A stretch of DNA of 57,773 bases from JBCBTD01 sp039818825 (lineage in GTDB: Bacteria > Pseudomonadota > Alphaproteobacteria > Geminicoccales > Geminicoccaceae): positions 1 through 57,773 of the forward strand of contig JBCBTD010000022.1 of assembly GCA_039818825.1 (NCBI GenBank), in the 5' to 3' direction. Positions 43,915 to 53,378 of the stretch are shown here, piece by piece. Every line of letters begins with the position of its first letter. Within the stretch, counting starts at the first letter, position 1. Below the pieces are notes generated by a model that did no database searches, was not told where the DNA came from, and saw only the letters and a list, made by a program, of their open reading frames with translations. The translations under genes and the position numbers were made by a program.

Positions 43915-44450
43915 TTGATGGAGCAGCCCATCGACGGAGTCTGTTCTGCGGGGCCACTGCCGGTCGTGGCCACCTGGCGCATCGCCGCCAAGAGCTCGTT
44001 CTTCGCACCCTGCACGGGCGTGGTCTTCGATTCGTCCAGCCGGCCCCGGTACTGCAGCCCCAGCCCGGCATCGTAGCCGAAGAAATCAGGCGTGCACACG
44101 GCACCGTAGGCTCTGGCTACCGCTTGGCTCTCGTCGTGCAGGTAGGGGAAGGAGAAGGCGTTACGCGCGGCAAAGGCCTTCATCGGCTCGAAGCCGTCCT
44201 CCGGGTAGCCCACCGCGTCGTTGCTGCAGATCGCCACGACGCCGACGCCCTCGGCCTGCAACGTCTTGGCGGTTTCGGCCAGGCGGGCGGCCACTGATTT
44301 CACGTAAGGACAGTGGTTGCAGATGAAGACGATGACCGTGCCCTGCTCGCCTTTGACGTCGTTCAAGCCGTAGGTCTGGCCGTCCGTGCCCAAGAGGCTG
44401 AAGTCCGGTGCCGGCGCGCCGAACGCGCAGACTGGTGGGGTTGCGGCCAT
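43899..44450 (-). CDS. Thioredoxin-like AhpC/TSA-family protein
   Basis: 183 aa from ATG 44450; the frame extends 63 nt upstream without protein character. Redoxin fold with APAPDFSLLGTDG, the active-site FICNHCPYVKS (C-N-H-C, the CxxC of this subfamily), and the later cis-Pro region CTPDFFGYD. No signal peptide is seen, so it is probably cytoplasmic. Likely reduces disulfides or peroxides; substrate unknown. Placed between purH and the GFA gene, with 104 nt to purH. Confidence 0.88.
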   Translation of the reverse strand: MAATPPVCAFGAPAPDFSLLGTDGQTYGLNDVKGEQGTVIVFICNHCPYVKSVAARLAETAKTLQAEGVGVVAICSNDAVGYPEDGFEPMKAFAARNAFSFPYLHDESQAVARAYGAVCTPDFFGYDAGLGLQYRGRLDESKTTPVQGAKNELLAAMRQVATTGSGPAEQTPSMGCSIKWKLA

Positions 44451-44554
44451 CTTTCGTCTCCCTCGAACAGCGCCCTGCCCTGACACGACGCCAGCGACTT
44501 GGGCGCTCTGCATAGCGCATGGCCGCCGCCGCGTCCGCAGCGGCCAACCGCCGA

Positions 44555-46093
44555 TCAGTGGCGAAAATGCCGCGTGCCGGTGAACACCATGGCGGCGCCC
44601 AGCCGGTCGGCGGCAGCGATCACGTCGGCGTCGCGCTGACTGCCGCCCGGCTGGATCACCGCGGTGGCACCGGCACCAACTGCGGCCTCCAGCCCGTCCG
44701 GGAACGGAAAGAACGCATCGGAAGCGACCACGCAGGGCTTGGCACCTGGGCCGTCCTGCGCCTTCCGCGCGGCGATGCGGACGCTGTCGACGCGGCTCAT
44801 CTGGCCCGCACCGACGCCGACCGTGGCGCCGTCCCGGGCGAGCACGATGGCGTTGGATTTCACGTGCTTGCAGACGGCTTGCGCGAACACGAGGTCCGCG
44901 ATCTCGGCGGGCGTTGGTGGGCGCTCGCTCACGACGTGCAGCCCCTCGGGCGTCGGCACCGCCACGTCCGCCTCCTGGACCAAGAGGCCGCCGCCGACCG
45001 AGCGCAGGAGACGTTCAGGGCCCCGTGCCTCGCCCATCACGAGGACTCGCAGGGCCGCCTTCGTCGCTAGCAGCGTCGCCGCGTCGTCGTCGACGCCAGG
45101 CGCCAGCACCACCTCGGTGAACCGCTGAAGAATGGCCTCGGCGGTAGCTCCGTCGAGCGGTCGGTTGAAGGCGACGATGCCGCCGAACGCGCTGGTCGGG
45201 TCGCACGCCACGGCAGACTGGTAGGCTTGCGCCAGTCGCGGCGAGAGGGCGACGCCGCAGGGGTTGGCATGCTTGATGATCGCGCAAGCCGGCCGGTCGA
45301 GATCCGAGACCAGTGTCCATGCGGCGTCGGCATCGGCGAGATTGTTGTAGCTCAGGGCTTTGCCCTGGAGGACCCGCGCGCCGACCACCCCGGTGCCGCC
45401 GCTGTCGATCCGATAGACCGCTGCGCCCTGATGCGGATTCTCGCCGTAACGACAAAGATTGACTCGCTCGGCGGCGATCAAGAGGCTCGCCGGCAAGGTC
45501 GGCTCCTCGTCGCGCTGGAACCAGTTGGCGACGGCCGTGTCGTACGCTGCGGTGTGGGCGAACGCCTTGGCCGCCATGCGTCGTCGGAACGAACCGTCGC
45601 CTCGGCGCTCGTCATCGAGGAACGCCAGCAGCGCGTCGTAGTCGACGGGGTCGGTGACGACCGCCACCGACGCGAAGTTTTTGGCCGCCGCGCGGATCAT
45701 TGCCGGACCACCGATGTCGATCATCTCGACCACGTCCGCCTTCGCCGCACCGGCAGCAACCGTTTCGCGGAACGGGTAGAGGTTGACGACGACGATCGCA
45801 AAGGGCGCGATACCGCGCTCCTCCAACTCGCCCTGGTGCCGCGGATCGTCGGTCCGCGCCAGAATACCGCCGTGGACGGCGGGGTGCAGGGTCTTCACTC
45901 GGCCGTCCAAGAACTCGCCATAGCCGGTCAGCGCGCCGACGTCGGCCACCTCCAGGCCGGCCGCTCGCAACGCCGCCGCGGTGCCGCCCGTCGAGATCAG
46001 TTCGAAACCGCGCGCCACCAGCGCACCGCCAAGTGTCTCGATGCCGGTCTTGTCGGAGACCGAGAGCAACGCCCGGCGCGGCTGATCAACCAT
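44555..46093 (-). CDS. purH: AICAR formyltransferase / IMP cyclohydrolase
   Basis: 512 aa from ATG 46093, which overlaps the rsmB stop by 8 nt. Bifunctional last two steps of IMP synthesis. N-terminal MGS-like domain: ALLSVSDKTGIETLGGALVARGFELISTGGT. C-terminal AICAR transformylase: RYGENPHQGAAVYR, LSYNNLADADAAW, IKHANPCGVA, VSDAFFPFPDGLE and IQPGGSQRD. Complete. Confidence 0.98.
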   Translation of the reverse strand: MVDQPRRALLSVSDKTGIETLGGALVARGFELISTGGTAAALRAAGLEVADVGALTGYGEFLDGRVKTLHPAVHGGILARTDDPRHQGELEERGIAPFAIVVVNLYPFRETVAAGAAKADVVEMIDIGGPAMIRAAAKNFASVAVVTDPVDYDALLAFLDDERRGDGSFRRRMAAKAFAHTAAYDTAVANWFQRDEEPTLPASLLIAAERVNLCRYGENPHQGAAVYRIDSGGTGVVGARVLQGKALSYNNLADADAAWTLVSDLDRPACAIIKHANPCGVALSPRLAQAYQSAVACDPTSAFGGIVAFNRPLDGATAEAILQRFTEVVLAPGVDDDAATLLATKAALRVLVMGEARGPERLLRSVGGGLLVQEADVAVPTPEGLHVVSERPPTPAEIADLVFAQAVCKHVKSNAIVLARDGATVGVGAGQMSRVDSVRIAARKAQDGPGAKPCVVASDAFFPFPDGLEAAVGAGATAVIQPGGSQRDADVIAAADRLGAAMVFTGTRHFRH

Positions 46094-47396
46094 GGTCCGC
46101 GCCCTTCGCACGAAGGTGACAGAAGAAGAACCCGTCCATGCCGCCGGGAATGGCCGATGGCAACGACCGCCACTGTCCGGCTTCGGTCGAGATCAAGCCA
46201 AGCTCGTTCGACGGCGGCCGAACCGCCGCCGTCCGGTCGAACACGGGGTTGTCGGCGAGCCACCGACCGATCAGCATCTCGCCTTCCTCCTGTTGCAGCG
46301 AGCACGTGGCGAACAGCAGCCGACCGCCGGCGCCGACCAACAGGGCCGCAGAATCGAGCAGGTCCTGCTGGCGCTGGGCGAGCGCGGCGACGTCCTCGGC
46401 CGCCCGGTGCCAGGGTATGTCGGGATGTCGGCGGATCGTACCGGTCGCTGAGCAAGGCGCATCGACCAACACCACGTCGAAGCGGCGTTCACGGTCGACC
46501 GCTGCCAGCTCGGTCCCGATGATGTTCACTTGGTCTCGGTGGCCAAGCCGCTCGAGGTTGGCGTTCAGGCGCTCCCGGCGACGCGCGTCGGGCTCGACCG
46601 CAGTGACCACGGCGCCGGCTGCCGCCAGTTGGGCCGTCTTGCCGCCGGGCGCGGCACCGACGTCGAGGACCGACAGGCCACGAACGTCGCCGAGCGACCA
46701 GACCGGTAGGGTCGCCGCCACGTCCTGGACCCACCAATGGCCCTCGGCGAAACCGGGCAGCTCGGTGACGACGCCGGCGCGTTTCAGACGGACGCTCAAC
46801 GGCCCGACGAGTTCACCGCCCAGCTCCTTTGCCCATGTTTCGCGGTCACCAGGTACGCTCAGGTCGAGTGGCGGTTCCTCCAGATGCGCGGTCATGATCG
46901 CCTGCGCCGCCGCCTCGCCATAGGCTCTAGTCCAGCTCGCCAACAGCCATGCGGGGACGTTCCGTTCCACCGACGGCAGGTCCGGTTGCTCGGTCGCGAG
47001 GCGCCGGAGAACGGCATTGACCATTCCGACCTCGGGCCGGCGCAGCGCCCGAGCAAGGCTGACCGTGGCACCGACGGCCGCGTGTGGCGGCGTTTCCAGA
47101 AAAACGAGCTGAGCCGCACCGATGCGGAGCAGGTTTTGCGCCGTCAACGAATCCGGCCAAAACCGGACCCGCTTCCGCAGCAGCTGATCGAGCTGGCCGC
47201 GCCGGCGCAGCACGGTGCTGACCAGCCGCCTGGCCAAAGCCCGATCGCGTGGGCTCGGCCGATGACGCGCCGCGGCCTCTTCGAGCGCCGCCTCCAGCTG
47301 CTGCGGCGGTCGCCGGAGCACGGCGTCGAGCGCACGCACCGCCACCGCGCGGCCGCGGTCGAGGCGCGCCGTCGCTCGGGCCGCGGTTTCGGTCAT
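46086..47396 (-). CDS. rsmB: 16S rRNA (cytosine-C5) methyltransferase RsmB-like
   Basis: 436 aa from ATG 47396, overlapping the lysK stop (ATGA). The frame is open for 382 codons upstream, which is lysK antisense-frame noise. N-terminal NusB-like RNA-binding domain (RALDAVLRR to LRRPEVGMVNAVLRRLA) and C-terminal SAM methyltransferase: LSVLDVGAAPGGKTAQLA, VDAPCSATGTIRRHPDI (PC motif) and FATCSLQQEEGE (TC catalytic Cys). Methylates C967 of 16S rRNA in E. coli. Confidence 0.95.
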   Translation of the reverse strand: MTETAARATARLDRGRAVAVRALDAVLRRPPQQLEAALEEAAARHRPSPRDRALARRLVSTVLRRRGQLDQLLRKRVRFWPDSLTAQNLLRIGAAQLVFLETPPHAAVGATVSLARALRRPEVGMVNAVLRRLATEQPDLPSVERNVPAWLLASWTRAYGEAAAQAIMTAHLEEPPLDLSVPGDRETWAKELGGELVGPLSVRLKRAGVVTELPGFAEGHWWVQDVAATLPVWSLGDVRGLSVLDVGAAPGGKTAQLAAAGAVVTAVEPDARRRERLNANLERLGHRDQVNIIGTELAAVDRERRFDVVLVDAPCSATGTIRRHPDIPWHRAAEDVAALAQRQQDLLDSAALLVGAGGRLLFATCSLQQEEGEMLIGRWLADNPVFDRTAAVRPPSNELGLISTEAGQWRSLPSAIPGGMDGFFFCHLRAKGADHG

Positions 47397-48973
47397 GCCG
47401 TCGCCATGAGACCGCCGTCGAGTGCACGGCGCACCAACGACGCGCTGTTGGCGACTCCGTAGAGCGCGAAAAACGAGCCCATCCGCGGTCCCTCGCGCTG
47501 GCCCAGCAACACTTCGTAGAGCGCGCCGAACCACGCTCGCAGATTGTCGAAGCCGTGGCGCTTGCCGATCTCGTAGACTTCGTTCTGCAAGCTCTCGCCC
47601 GAAGCGTCGGGCGCAACACCCTCCAGATACGCCGCCAGCTCCTCCAACGCGCCGCGTTCGACCGTCGTCGGAGCCCGGTAGGTTTTGGCCGGGGCGACGA
47701 AGTCTCTGTAGTAGGCGACCGCCAACCGCACGAGTTCTGCCAAACGCGGATGATGTTCCGGGCCCACTGTCGGCGCGTAGCCGCGGATGAACCCCCAGAG
47801 GATCTCGGGATCCTCGGCGTTCACGACCGACGCGAGGTTGAGCAGCATCCCGTAGCTGACAGGCACGTGATCTTCCGGCGGATGGCCGCCGTGGATGTGC
47901 CAGACCGGGTTGTTGATCCGCTCCGCCGGGCTCTGCTCCGGCAGCTTCGTCAGCCAGCTTTCGTACTCGTCGACCGCCTTCGGGATGACGTCGAAGTACA
48001 AGCGCTTGGCCTTGCGCGGTGCCTGGAACATGAACAGCGCGATGCTGGTCTTCGGCCCGTAGGCGAGCCACTCGTCGACGGTCAGCCCGTTGCCGATCGA
48101 CTTGGAAATCTTGCGGCCGATGTCGTCCAGGAACAGCTCGTAAGCGAACCCTTCGGGCGGCTTCGCGCCGAGCACGCGGCAGATCGGTGCGCTGATCTTG
48201 ACTGTATCGATCAGGTCCTTGCCGTACATCTCGTAGTCGACGCCGAGCGCCGCCCACCGTAGTGCCCAATCGGCGCGCCACTGCATCTTGCAGTTGCCGT
48301 CGGTGACCGGCACTTCCACCTTCGCGCCGTCTTCGTCGACGAACACGACGGTGCCGCGTTCGGGATGGGTCTCGACCAGCGGCACCTGAAGCACGCAGCC
48401 GGTGGTCGGCGAGACGGGCAGGATCGGGCTGTAGGTCGCGCGTCGTTCCTTGCCGAGGATCGGCAGCACGACGTCGCGCACCTCGTCGTGGCGTTCCAAG
48501 AGCCGCAGCAACGTCGCGTTGAACCGGCCGGCACGGTAGCACTCGGTCGCACTCATGAACTCGTAGTCAAAGCCGAATGCGTCCAGGAACCGCTTCAACC
48601 GGCCGTTCATGTGATGGCCGTAGCTCTCCGCTTCACCAAACGGGTCGGGGATGTCCGTCAGAGGCCGGTTCAGGAAGGGCTCGATCGCCGCACGGTCCGG
48701 GAGATTCTCGGGCACCTTGCGGAGGCCGTCCATGTCGTCGGAAAAGCACAACAGCCGGGTCGGCCAGCCGGTCAAGGCCTCGAACGCCCGCCGGACCATG
48801 GTCGTGCGGAAGACCTCGGCGAACGTACCGATGTGCGGTAGCCCGGACGGTCCGTAGCCGGTCTCGAACAAGACCGGCTCCGCCGGCGGCGCCGGGAAGC
48901 GACGTGCCAGCCGCTGGGCCTCCTGCGCCGGCCAGACCTTCGCTTCCGCCATCGAGGTCGCGAGGTCGTTCAT
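47393..48973 (-). CDS. lysK: Class I lysyl-tRNA synthetase
   Basis: 526 aa from ATG 48973. Charges tRNA-Lys. It is the class I, archaeal-type LysRS found in alphaproteobacteria and spirochaetes, not the class II LysS. The HIGH-like motif is in GYGPSGLPHIGTFAEV and the KMSKS-like motif in DIGRKISKSIGNG. GMNDLATSMAEAKVWP at the N-terminus and SFFALYGVANSASLV at the end fit the family. It lies 31 nt after the HAD phosphatase stop and is first of the lysK-rsmB-purH run. Confidence 0.97.
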   Translation of the reverse strand: MNDLATSMAEAKVWPAQEAQRLARRFPAPPAEPVLFETGYGPSGLPHIGTFAEVFRTTMVRRAFEALTGWPTRLLCFSDDMDGLRKVPENLPDRAAIEPFLNRPLTDIPDPFGEAESYGHHMNGRLKRFLDAFGFDYEFMSATECYRAGRFNATLLRLLERHDEVRDVVLPILGKERRATYSPILPVSPTTGCVLQVPLVETHPERGTVVFVDEDGAKVEVPVTDGNCKMQWRADWALRWAALGVDYEMYGKDLIDTVKISAPICRVLGAKPPEGFAYELFLDDIGRKISKSIGNGLTVDEWLAYGPKTSIALFMFQAPRKAKRLYFDVIPKAVDEYESWLTKLPEQSPAERINNPVWHIHGGHPPEDHVPVSYGMLLNLASVVNAEDPEILWGFIRGYAPTVGPEHHPRLAELVRLAVAYYRDFVAPAKTYRAPTTVERGALEELAAYLEGVAPDASGESLQNEVYEIGKRHGFDNLRAWFGALYEVLLGQREGPRMGSFFALYGVANSASLVRRALDGGLMATA

Positions 48974-49004
48974 GCCCCAGCTCGCAGCGTCGTCGGCGTG
49001 CGGC

Positions 49005-49856
49005 TCACCATGCGAGGGTGGCCAGCACGAAGTCCGGTCGGGCGTCATGGCTCTCGGCCAGGGCTCTCACCGCAACGACTTCCGCGCGGTCGCCAGCAGC
49101 AATCCCGAGATCACGGGCATGGATGCCGCGGGTCACCAGCACGCTGCGCGCACCGAACTGGTTGGCGCCCCGGATGTCGGTCGGCAGACCATCGCCGACA
49201 ACCACGATCCGGGTCGGGTCGGCAACGGCCAACGCATCCGCGGCCGCGCGGAAAATCGACGGTTCCGGCTTGCCGATCCATACGACGTCACCACCGAGGT
49301 CCTCGTAGTGGTCAGCGAGGGCGCCGGCACACCAACTGTACACGCCGCTCTGCACGACGATCACCCGGTCCGGATTGGCGCAGACCAACGGAAGCCCACA
49401 CCGCTGCGCCGTCTCCAGCTCCGGCAAGTATTCGTCCGGATGAGGTCGGTGGTCCTCCAACCCGACGACGAGGACGAGGTCGGCCGCGTCAACGGTCATC
49501 GCCCGTTCCAGCGGCAGCTCGTCGTGCAAGAGCTTCGCCCACGACGGGCCGACCGCATAGTAGCGCTGACCGGCGTGACCATCGCTCAAATGCTGGTAGG
49601 TCAGTTCCCCCGAGGTCAGCAACGCATCGTAGCAGTCAGCGAGACCCAGCGCATCGAGGTGGCTTGCGACGTGATGGCGGCGCACCGGCGCGTTGGTGAC
49701 GAAGGCGATGCCTTTGCCAGCGGTGCGCAACTCCCGAAGCGTCTCGACGACACCCGGGAACGGCCGCTCACCGCCGTGGACGACCCCCCACAGGTCGAGA
49801 ATGAAGCCGTCGGCATCGTCGGCAACGGCGCGAAGCCCTTCCAGGGCTCGGGCCAT
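49005..49856 (-). CDS. HAD-superfamily class IIA phosphatase, NagD-like
   Basis: 283 aa from ATG 49856. Motif I in FILDLWGVVHGGERPFPG (nucleophile D), motif II in FVTNAPVRR, a cap region, motif III Lys in VVWIGKPEPSIF, and motif IV in VVVGDGLPTDIRGANQFG. The WGVVHGG loop matches a subgroup of NagD-like phosphatases seen in alphaproteobacteria. It probably dephosphorylates a small metabolite; substrate unknown. Divergent from the small membrane protein gene across 114 nt. Confidence 0.9.
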   Translation of the reverse strand: MARALEGLRAVADDADGFILDLWGVVHGGERPFPGVVETLRELRTAGKGIAFVTNAPVRRHHVASHLDALGLADCYDALLTSGELTYQHLSDGHAGQRYYAVGPSWAKLLHDELPLERAMTVDAADLVLVVGLEDHRPHPDEYLPELETAQRCGLPLVCANPDRVIVVQSGVYSWCAGALADHYEDLGGDVVWIGKPEPSIFRAAADALAVADPTRIVVVGDGLPTDIRGANQFGARSVLVTRGIHARDLGIAAGDRAEVVAVRALAESHDARPDFVLATLAW

Positions 49857-49970
49857 GGCGGTCTCTCCGGTTGGACGCAGCCGGGTGGGTCTGCCATGTC
49901 GACGTCCGACTGTGAAGGGCGGACGGCCGCGCGCCACCTCCCGCCGACCATACCGAAGGAGACGATGTTC

Positions 49971-50231
49971 ATGCGCCTGCCCAGCCTCTGGACGATCGCG
50001 AGGTTGTTGGTCCTCTCGTTCCTGGTCGGGCTGGTGCTCGCGTGGCTGGGCCTGACACCGGGGCAGATGGTCGCCCGGGTACTCGACTTCGGCCGTGCGA
50101 TCTGGATGACGGTCGTCGGGCTGATCGATCAGCCGGCGGACATCGTTCGGCTGATCCTCCTCGGCGCCGTCGTCGTCGTTCCGTTGTGGCTGCTCGGCGC
50201 CGTTTGGCAGGCGCTACGTCGCCGACGCTAA
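49971..50231 (+). CDS. Small two-helix membrane protein
   Basis: 86 aa from ATG 49971, where AAGGAG is 9 nt upstream; ATG 49965, with the site only 3 nt away, is less likely. A short basic head, a transmembrane helix at about 8-26 (ARLLVLSFLVGLVLAWLGL), a loop with FGRAIWMTVVGLIDQPADIV, a second helix at about 60-80 and an RRRR tail. I do not know its function; it may belong to one of the small DUF membrane families (for example DUF6460), but I cannot confirm that. Its end overlaps the convergent oxidoreductase gene by 18 nt. Confidence 0.7.
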   Translation: MRLPSLWTIARLLVLSFLVGLVLAWLGLTPGQMVARVLDFGRAIWMTVVGLIDQPADIVRLILLGAVVVVPLWLLGAVWQALRRRR

Positions 50232-51227
50232 TCGGCGCACGGGTACGGACCGCCAATCGGCGTAGATTCGGTCGACCACGGCAACCGTCCGCACCCCATC
50301 GATGCCACGCGAAGGGGCCGGCGGCCCGCCGCGCAGTTCGTCGACGATGCGTTCGATCAAGTGCTGGTGAACGTGCGCCGGATCCGGTCGCTCGATCGTC
50401 TCGACACTGCCGTCGAGCCTGGTCACCGTGATCGGCGTCTTGTCGAACACCCCCATGCTGGCCGTCGCCCGACTGCCGTACACGGTCAGCAGATCCTGGG
50501 CGGGCGCTGCACCGAAGCAATAGAAGCCGTTCGCGACCGGCCCGTCAGCCCAGGTGAGCTGATAGGCGACCAGGTCCTCGGCCACGCCATTACCGTGACG
50601 ACGGACCGTGGACTGGACCTCGCTCGGCGCACCGAACACGTGGTCGAGCCAATCCAAGGTGTGGACTTCGGTATCCATGAACAGGCCGCCGCCGTTCGCC
50701 TCGGGGTCGACCTTCCAGGCATGCCTAGGGGCGAAGTGCGCAGGGCGGTTGTGGATGATCGAGATGCCTCTGGCCTCGCCCAGTTCGCCCGACTGGATCA
50801 GCGCGCGCATGGCCTCGAAACGTGGCAACGTCCGCCGGTAATACGCAACGAACAGCGGCAGCTGCAACGCCGCCGCAGCGTTCACCATCCGCGTCGCCTC
50901 GGCGGTGTCGAGCGCCATCGGCTTCTCGACCAGTACCGGTCGGCCGCTACGCAGGGCTCGAACCGTCAGATCAGCGTGCGAGTTCGTCGGTGTCGCGACG
51001 TAGATCGCATTGACGTTGGGGTCGGCGAGGAGCGCGTCGACGTCGTCGTACCATGCCGGCACCCCCATTCGCGCAGCAAACGCCGCGGCACGACCTGCGT
51101 CCCGGCGCATCACCGCGGCGATCCGCGAGCCGGGGGCGGACGCGAGAGGCGGTCCGCTCTTGTGCTCGACAACGTCACCGCAGCCGATGACGCCCCACGC
51201 AACGTCAGCCAACGCCTTGGACACCAT
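50214..51227 (-). CDS. Gfo/Idh/MocA-family oxidoreductase
   Basis: 337 aa. N-terminal NAD(P) Rossmann fold with VAWGVIGCGDVVEHKSGPP, then NAIYVATPTNSHADL and the family EKPMALDTAEA (catalytic-type EKP). C-terminal alpha/beta dimerisation domain. Likely acts on a sugar or inositol-like polyol with NAD(P). Substrate not deducible. Its start lies 15 nt upstream of the penicillin-binding-protein gene's stop side and may follow it in the same message. Confidence 0.9.
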   Translation of the reverse strand: MVSKALADVAWGVIGCGDVVEHKSGPPLASAPGSRIAAVMRRDAGRAAAFAARMGVPAWYDDVDALLADPNVNAIYVATPTNSHADLTVRALRSGRPVLVEKPMALDTAEATRMVNAAAALQLPLFVAYYRRTLPRFEAMRALIQSGELGEARGISIIHNRPAHFAPRHAWKVDPEANGGGLFMDTEVHTLDWLDHVFGAPSEVQSTVRRHGNGVAEDLVAYQLTWADGPVANGFYCFGAAPAQDLLTVYGSRATASMGVFDKTPITVTRLDGSVETIERPDPAHVHQHLIERIVDELRGGPPAPSRGIDGVRTVAVVDRIYADWRSVPVRRLASAT

Positions 51228-51242
51228 TCAGGTTTTCCCCGC

Positions 51243-53297
51243 TCAGTTGTCGGTCGAACGTAGAGGTTGGGTACGTGGCTCGATGTTGTCGCCAAGCCAC
51301 CTCAGCAGGACGTCGAAGAAGCCTTTGTCTTCCGTACTTTCTGTCAACTTAATGTCACCAACGCGCGATGGTGGTTCCGGATCGGCCCGTGCGACCTCCT
51401 GGCGCACACGTCCAGGTAGCGGGACGGGCGGCGCTGGCGTGGGTGCAGCGCGCATGATCGCGGCAAAGACCTCGGCCGGGACGCCACCGCCCGTGACCTT
51501 GTTCATCGGTGAATTGTCGTCATTCCCGACCCAGACGCCGACGACGAGGTCGTGGGAGAAACCGACGAACCAGGCGTCGCGCCAGTTCTGGCTGGTGCCG
51601 GTCTTGCCGCCGACCCAGCGATCGCCTGGATCGGCACGCTTGCCGGTCCCACGCTGGACGACGCCGTGGAACATACCCTGCATCATCCGCAGCACCTCAC
51701 CCGAGAGGAACGGTGCGCCGGGCTCCCCGAGGCCCTCTGACAACACGGTGCCGGCCTCCGTCCGCAGATCGACGATGCCGGTCGGCGCTACGAAACGACC
51801 ACCGTTGACGAACGGCACGTAGGCGGCGCTCAGCTCCAACAGGGTCGTCTCACCAGTGCCGAGCGCCAACGACGCATCTACCGGCAAGCGGCCGTTGATA
51901 CCGAGTAGCTGAGCGGTGGCAATCACGCGACGGCGGCCGATGTCTTCCACCAGGCGGACGGGCACGGTGTTGCGCGATCTGACGAACGCGTCGGCTAGGG
52001 TCATTTCGCCGGCATAGCGGTTGTCGTAGTTGGTCGGCCGATAGCCGCCGAAGTCCACCGGCCCATCGACGACCCGTTGCTCGGGGCGCCAGCCTGCCTG
52101 AAGCGCGGCCAGGTAGACGACGGGCTTGAACGCCGATCCGGGCTGTCTTTTGGCATCGACGGCGCGGTTGAACGGCGAGCGCCCGTAACTGTCGCCCCCG
52201 ACCATAGCCCGCACCCGGCCTTGGCGATCGATGGCCACGACCGCCGCTTGGCCGATCCTACCGGTCGCACCGTGTGCCTCGAGCGCCGCGCCGACCGCTT
52301 CGGCGGCGGCCGCTTGAAGCTCGCGATCCAGGGTCGTACGCACCACCAGGTTGCTGGCGCGCGCCTTCCAGTCCGGCGGCAGCGCCCGGCCGACCCAATC
52401 GAGGAACCATCCAGAGGTGCCGGCTTCGGCGTAGCTGACGGGCACGGCGGGCGCACGTGCCGCCACCAAGGCTTGCTCGGTGGTGATCGCACCGGCCGCC
52501 GTCATCGCCTCCAAAACGATCTCGGTCCGCGCATGCGCGGCGTCGAGGTTGGTCGTCGGCGACAAGCGCGACGGCGCCTTCAAAAGCCCGGCCAGCAGGG
52601 CGCTCTCAGCCAACCCCAGGGTCGCCGCCGGCTTGCCGAAGTAGAGACGCGCGGCCGCCTCGAAGCCGTAGGCTCCGGCGCCGAGATAAACCCGGTTCAG
52701 GTAGAGCGTGAGGATTTCCCGCTTCGTCAGGCGGGTCTCCAGCCATACCGCGAGGATCAGCTCCTTGGCCTTGCGATCGAAGGACCGCTCGTGGGTCAGG
52801 AACAGGTTCTTCGCCAGCTGCTGGGTGAGCGTGCTGCCACCCTGGACCACGCCACCCGCTCGGAGATTGGCGACGAGCGCACGTGCCATACCGAACGGGT
52901 CGATCCCGAAATGGCCGTAGAACCGACGATCCTCCGTGCTGATGACCGCGTCGATAAGGAAGGGCGAGATCTCCTCCAGCGTGACGATGCGGGCTTGGTA
53001 AGCGCCACGCCGAGCAAGCACGGCGCCGTCGTCCGCAACGAACGTCAGTCCGGGCTGGGGCGCCGCCCGCCACAGCTCGTCCGTGTCCGGCAGCTCCGGC
53101 GCGTAGGCGTAGACCAAACCGACCCAGCCGATCAGACCCACCAACAACAGGACGGCCAACGCCTGGAATGCCCGCATCAGCCAGCCGAACGTCAGCCGGA
53201 AACCGGGGCGGCGCTTGGACGCGGGCCGCCGCCGCGAAGCGCCGCGGCGACGCGGGGCGGCAGCGGGCTTTGCGGGCCGGCGGCGTTTGGTCGTCAC
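51243..53297 (-). CDS. Class A penicillin-binding protein (PBP1A-like)
   Basis: 684 aa from GTG 53297 (AAGGA upstream). A basic Arg/Lys-rich cytoplasmic head of about 35 residues, one transmembrane helix at about 44-64, a glycosyltransferase domain with E122-D123 (ISTEDRRFYGHFGID) and GGSTLTQQLAKN, and a transpeptidase domain with S388-A-F-K391, S441-R-N443 and K565-T-G-T. Polymerises and cross-links peptidoglycan. Smaller than E. coli PBP1A and without an obvious OB insert. Catalytic motifs all present. Confidence 0.95.
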   Translation of the reverse strand: MTTKRRRPAKPAAAPRRRGASRRRPASKRRPGFRLTFGWLMRAFQALAVLLLVGLIGWVGLVYAYAPELPDTDELWRAAPQPGLTFVADDGAVLARRGAYQARIVTLEEISPFLIDAVISTEDRRFYGHFGIDPFGMARALVANLRAGGVVQGGSTLTQQLAKNLFLTHERSFDRKAKELILAVWLETRLTKREILTLYLNRVYLGAGAYGFEAAARLYFGKPAATLGLAESALLAGLLKAPSRLSPTTNLDAAHARTEIVLEAMTAAGAITTEQALVAARAPAVPVSYAEAGTSGWFLDWVGRALPPDWKARASNLVVRTTLDRELQAAAAEAVGAALEAHGATGRIGQAAVVAIDRQGRVRAMVGGDSYGRSPFNRAVDAKRQPGSAFKPVVYLAALQAGWRPEQRVVDGPVDFGGYRPTNYDNRYAGEMTLADAFVRSRNTVPVRLVEDIGRRRVIATAQLLGINGRLPVDASLALGTGETTLLELSAAYVPFVNGGRFVAPTGIVDLRTEAGTVLSEGLGEPGAPFLSGEVLRMMQGMFHGVVQRGTGKRADPGDRWVGGKTGTSQNWRDAWFVGFSHDLVVGVWVGNDDNSPMNKVTGGGVPAEVFAAIMRAAPTPAPPVPLPGRVRQEVARADPEPPSRVGDIKLTESTEDKGFFDVLLRWLGDNIEPRTQPLRSTDN

Positions 53298-53378
53298 GGG
53301 AGTCCTTCGTCCGACGAATGCACAAGTCAGCGAAAGTTCATATCATGCAACGAATTGCCCGAAAACGTTGAGGCGCTG

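Noticed and set aside
47397..48542. Long extension of rsmB to 818 aa
   Set aside because: It is out-of-frame lysK sequence, rich in Arg and Gly, with no domain. ATG 47396 with ATGA overlap is the real start.
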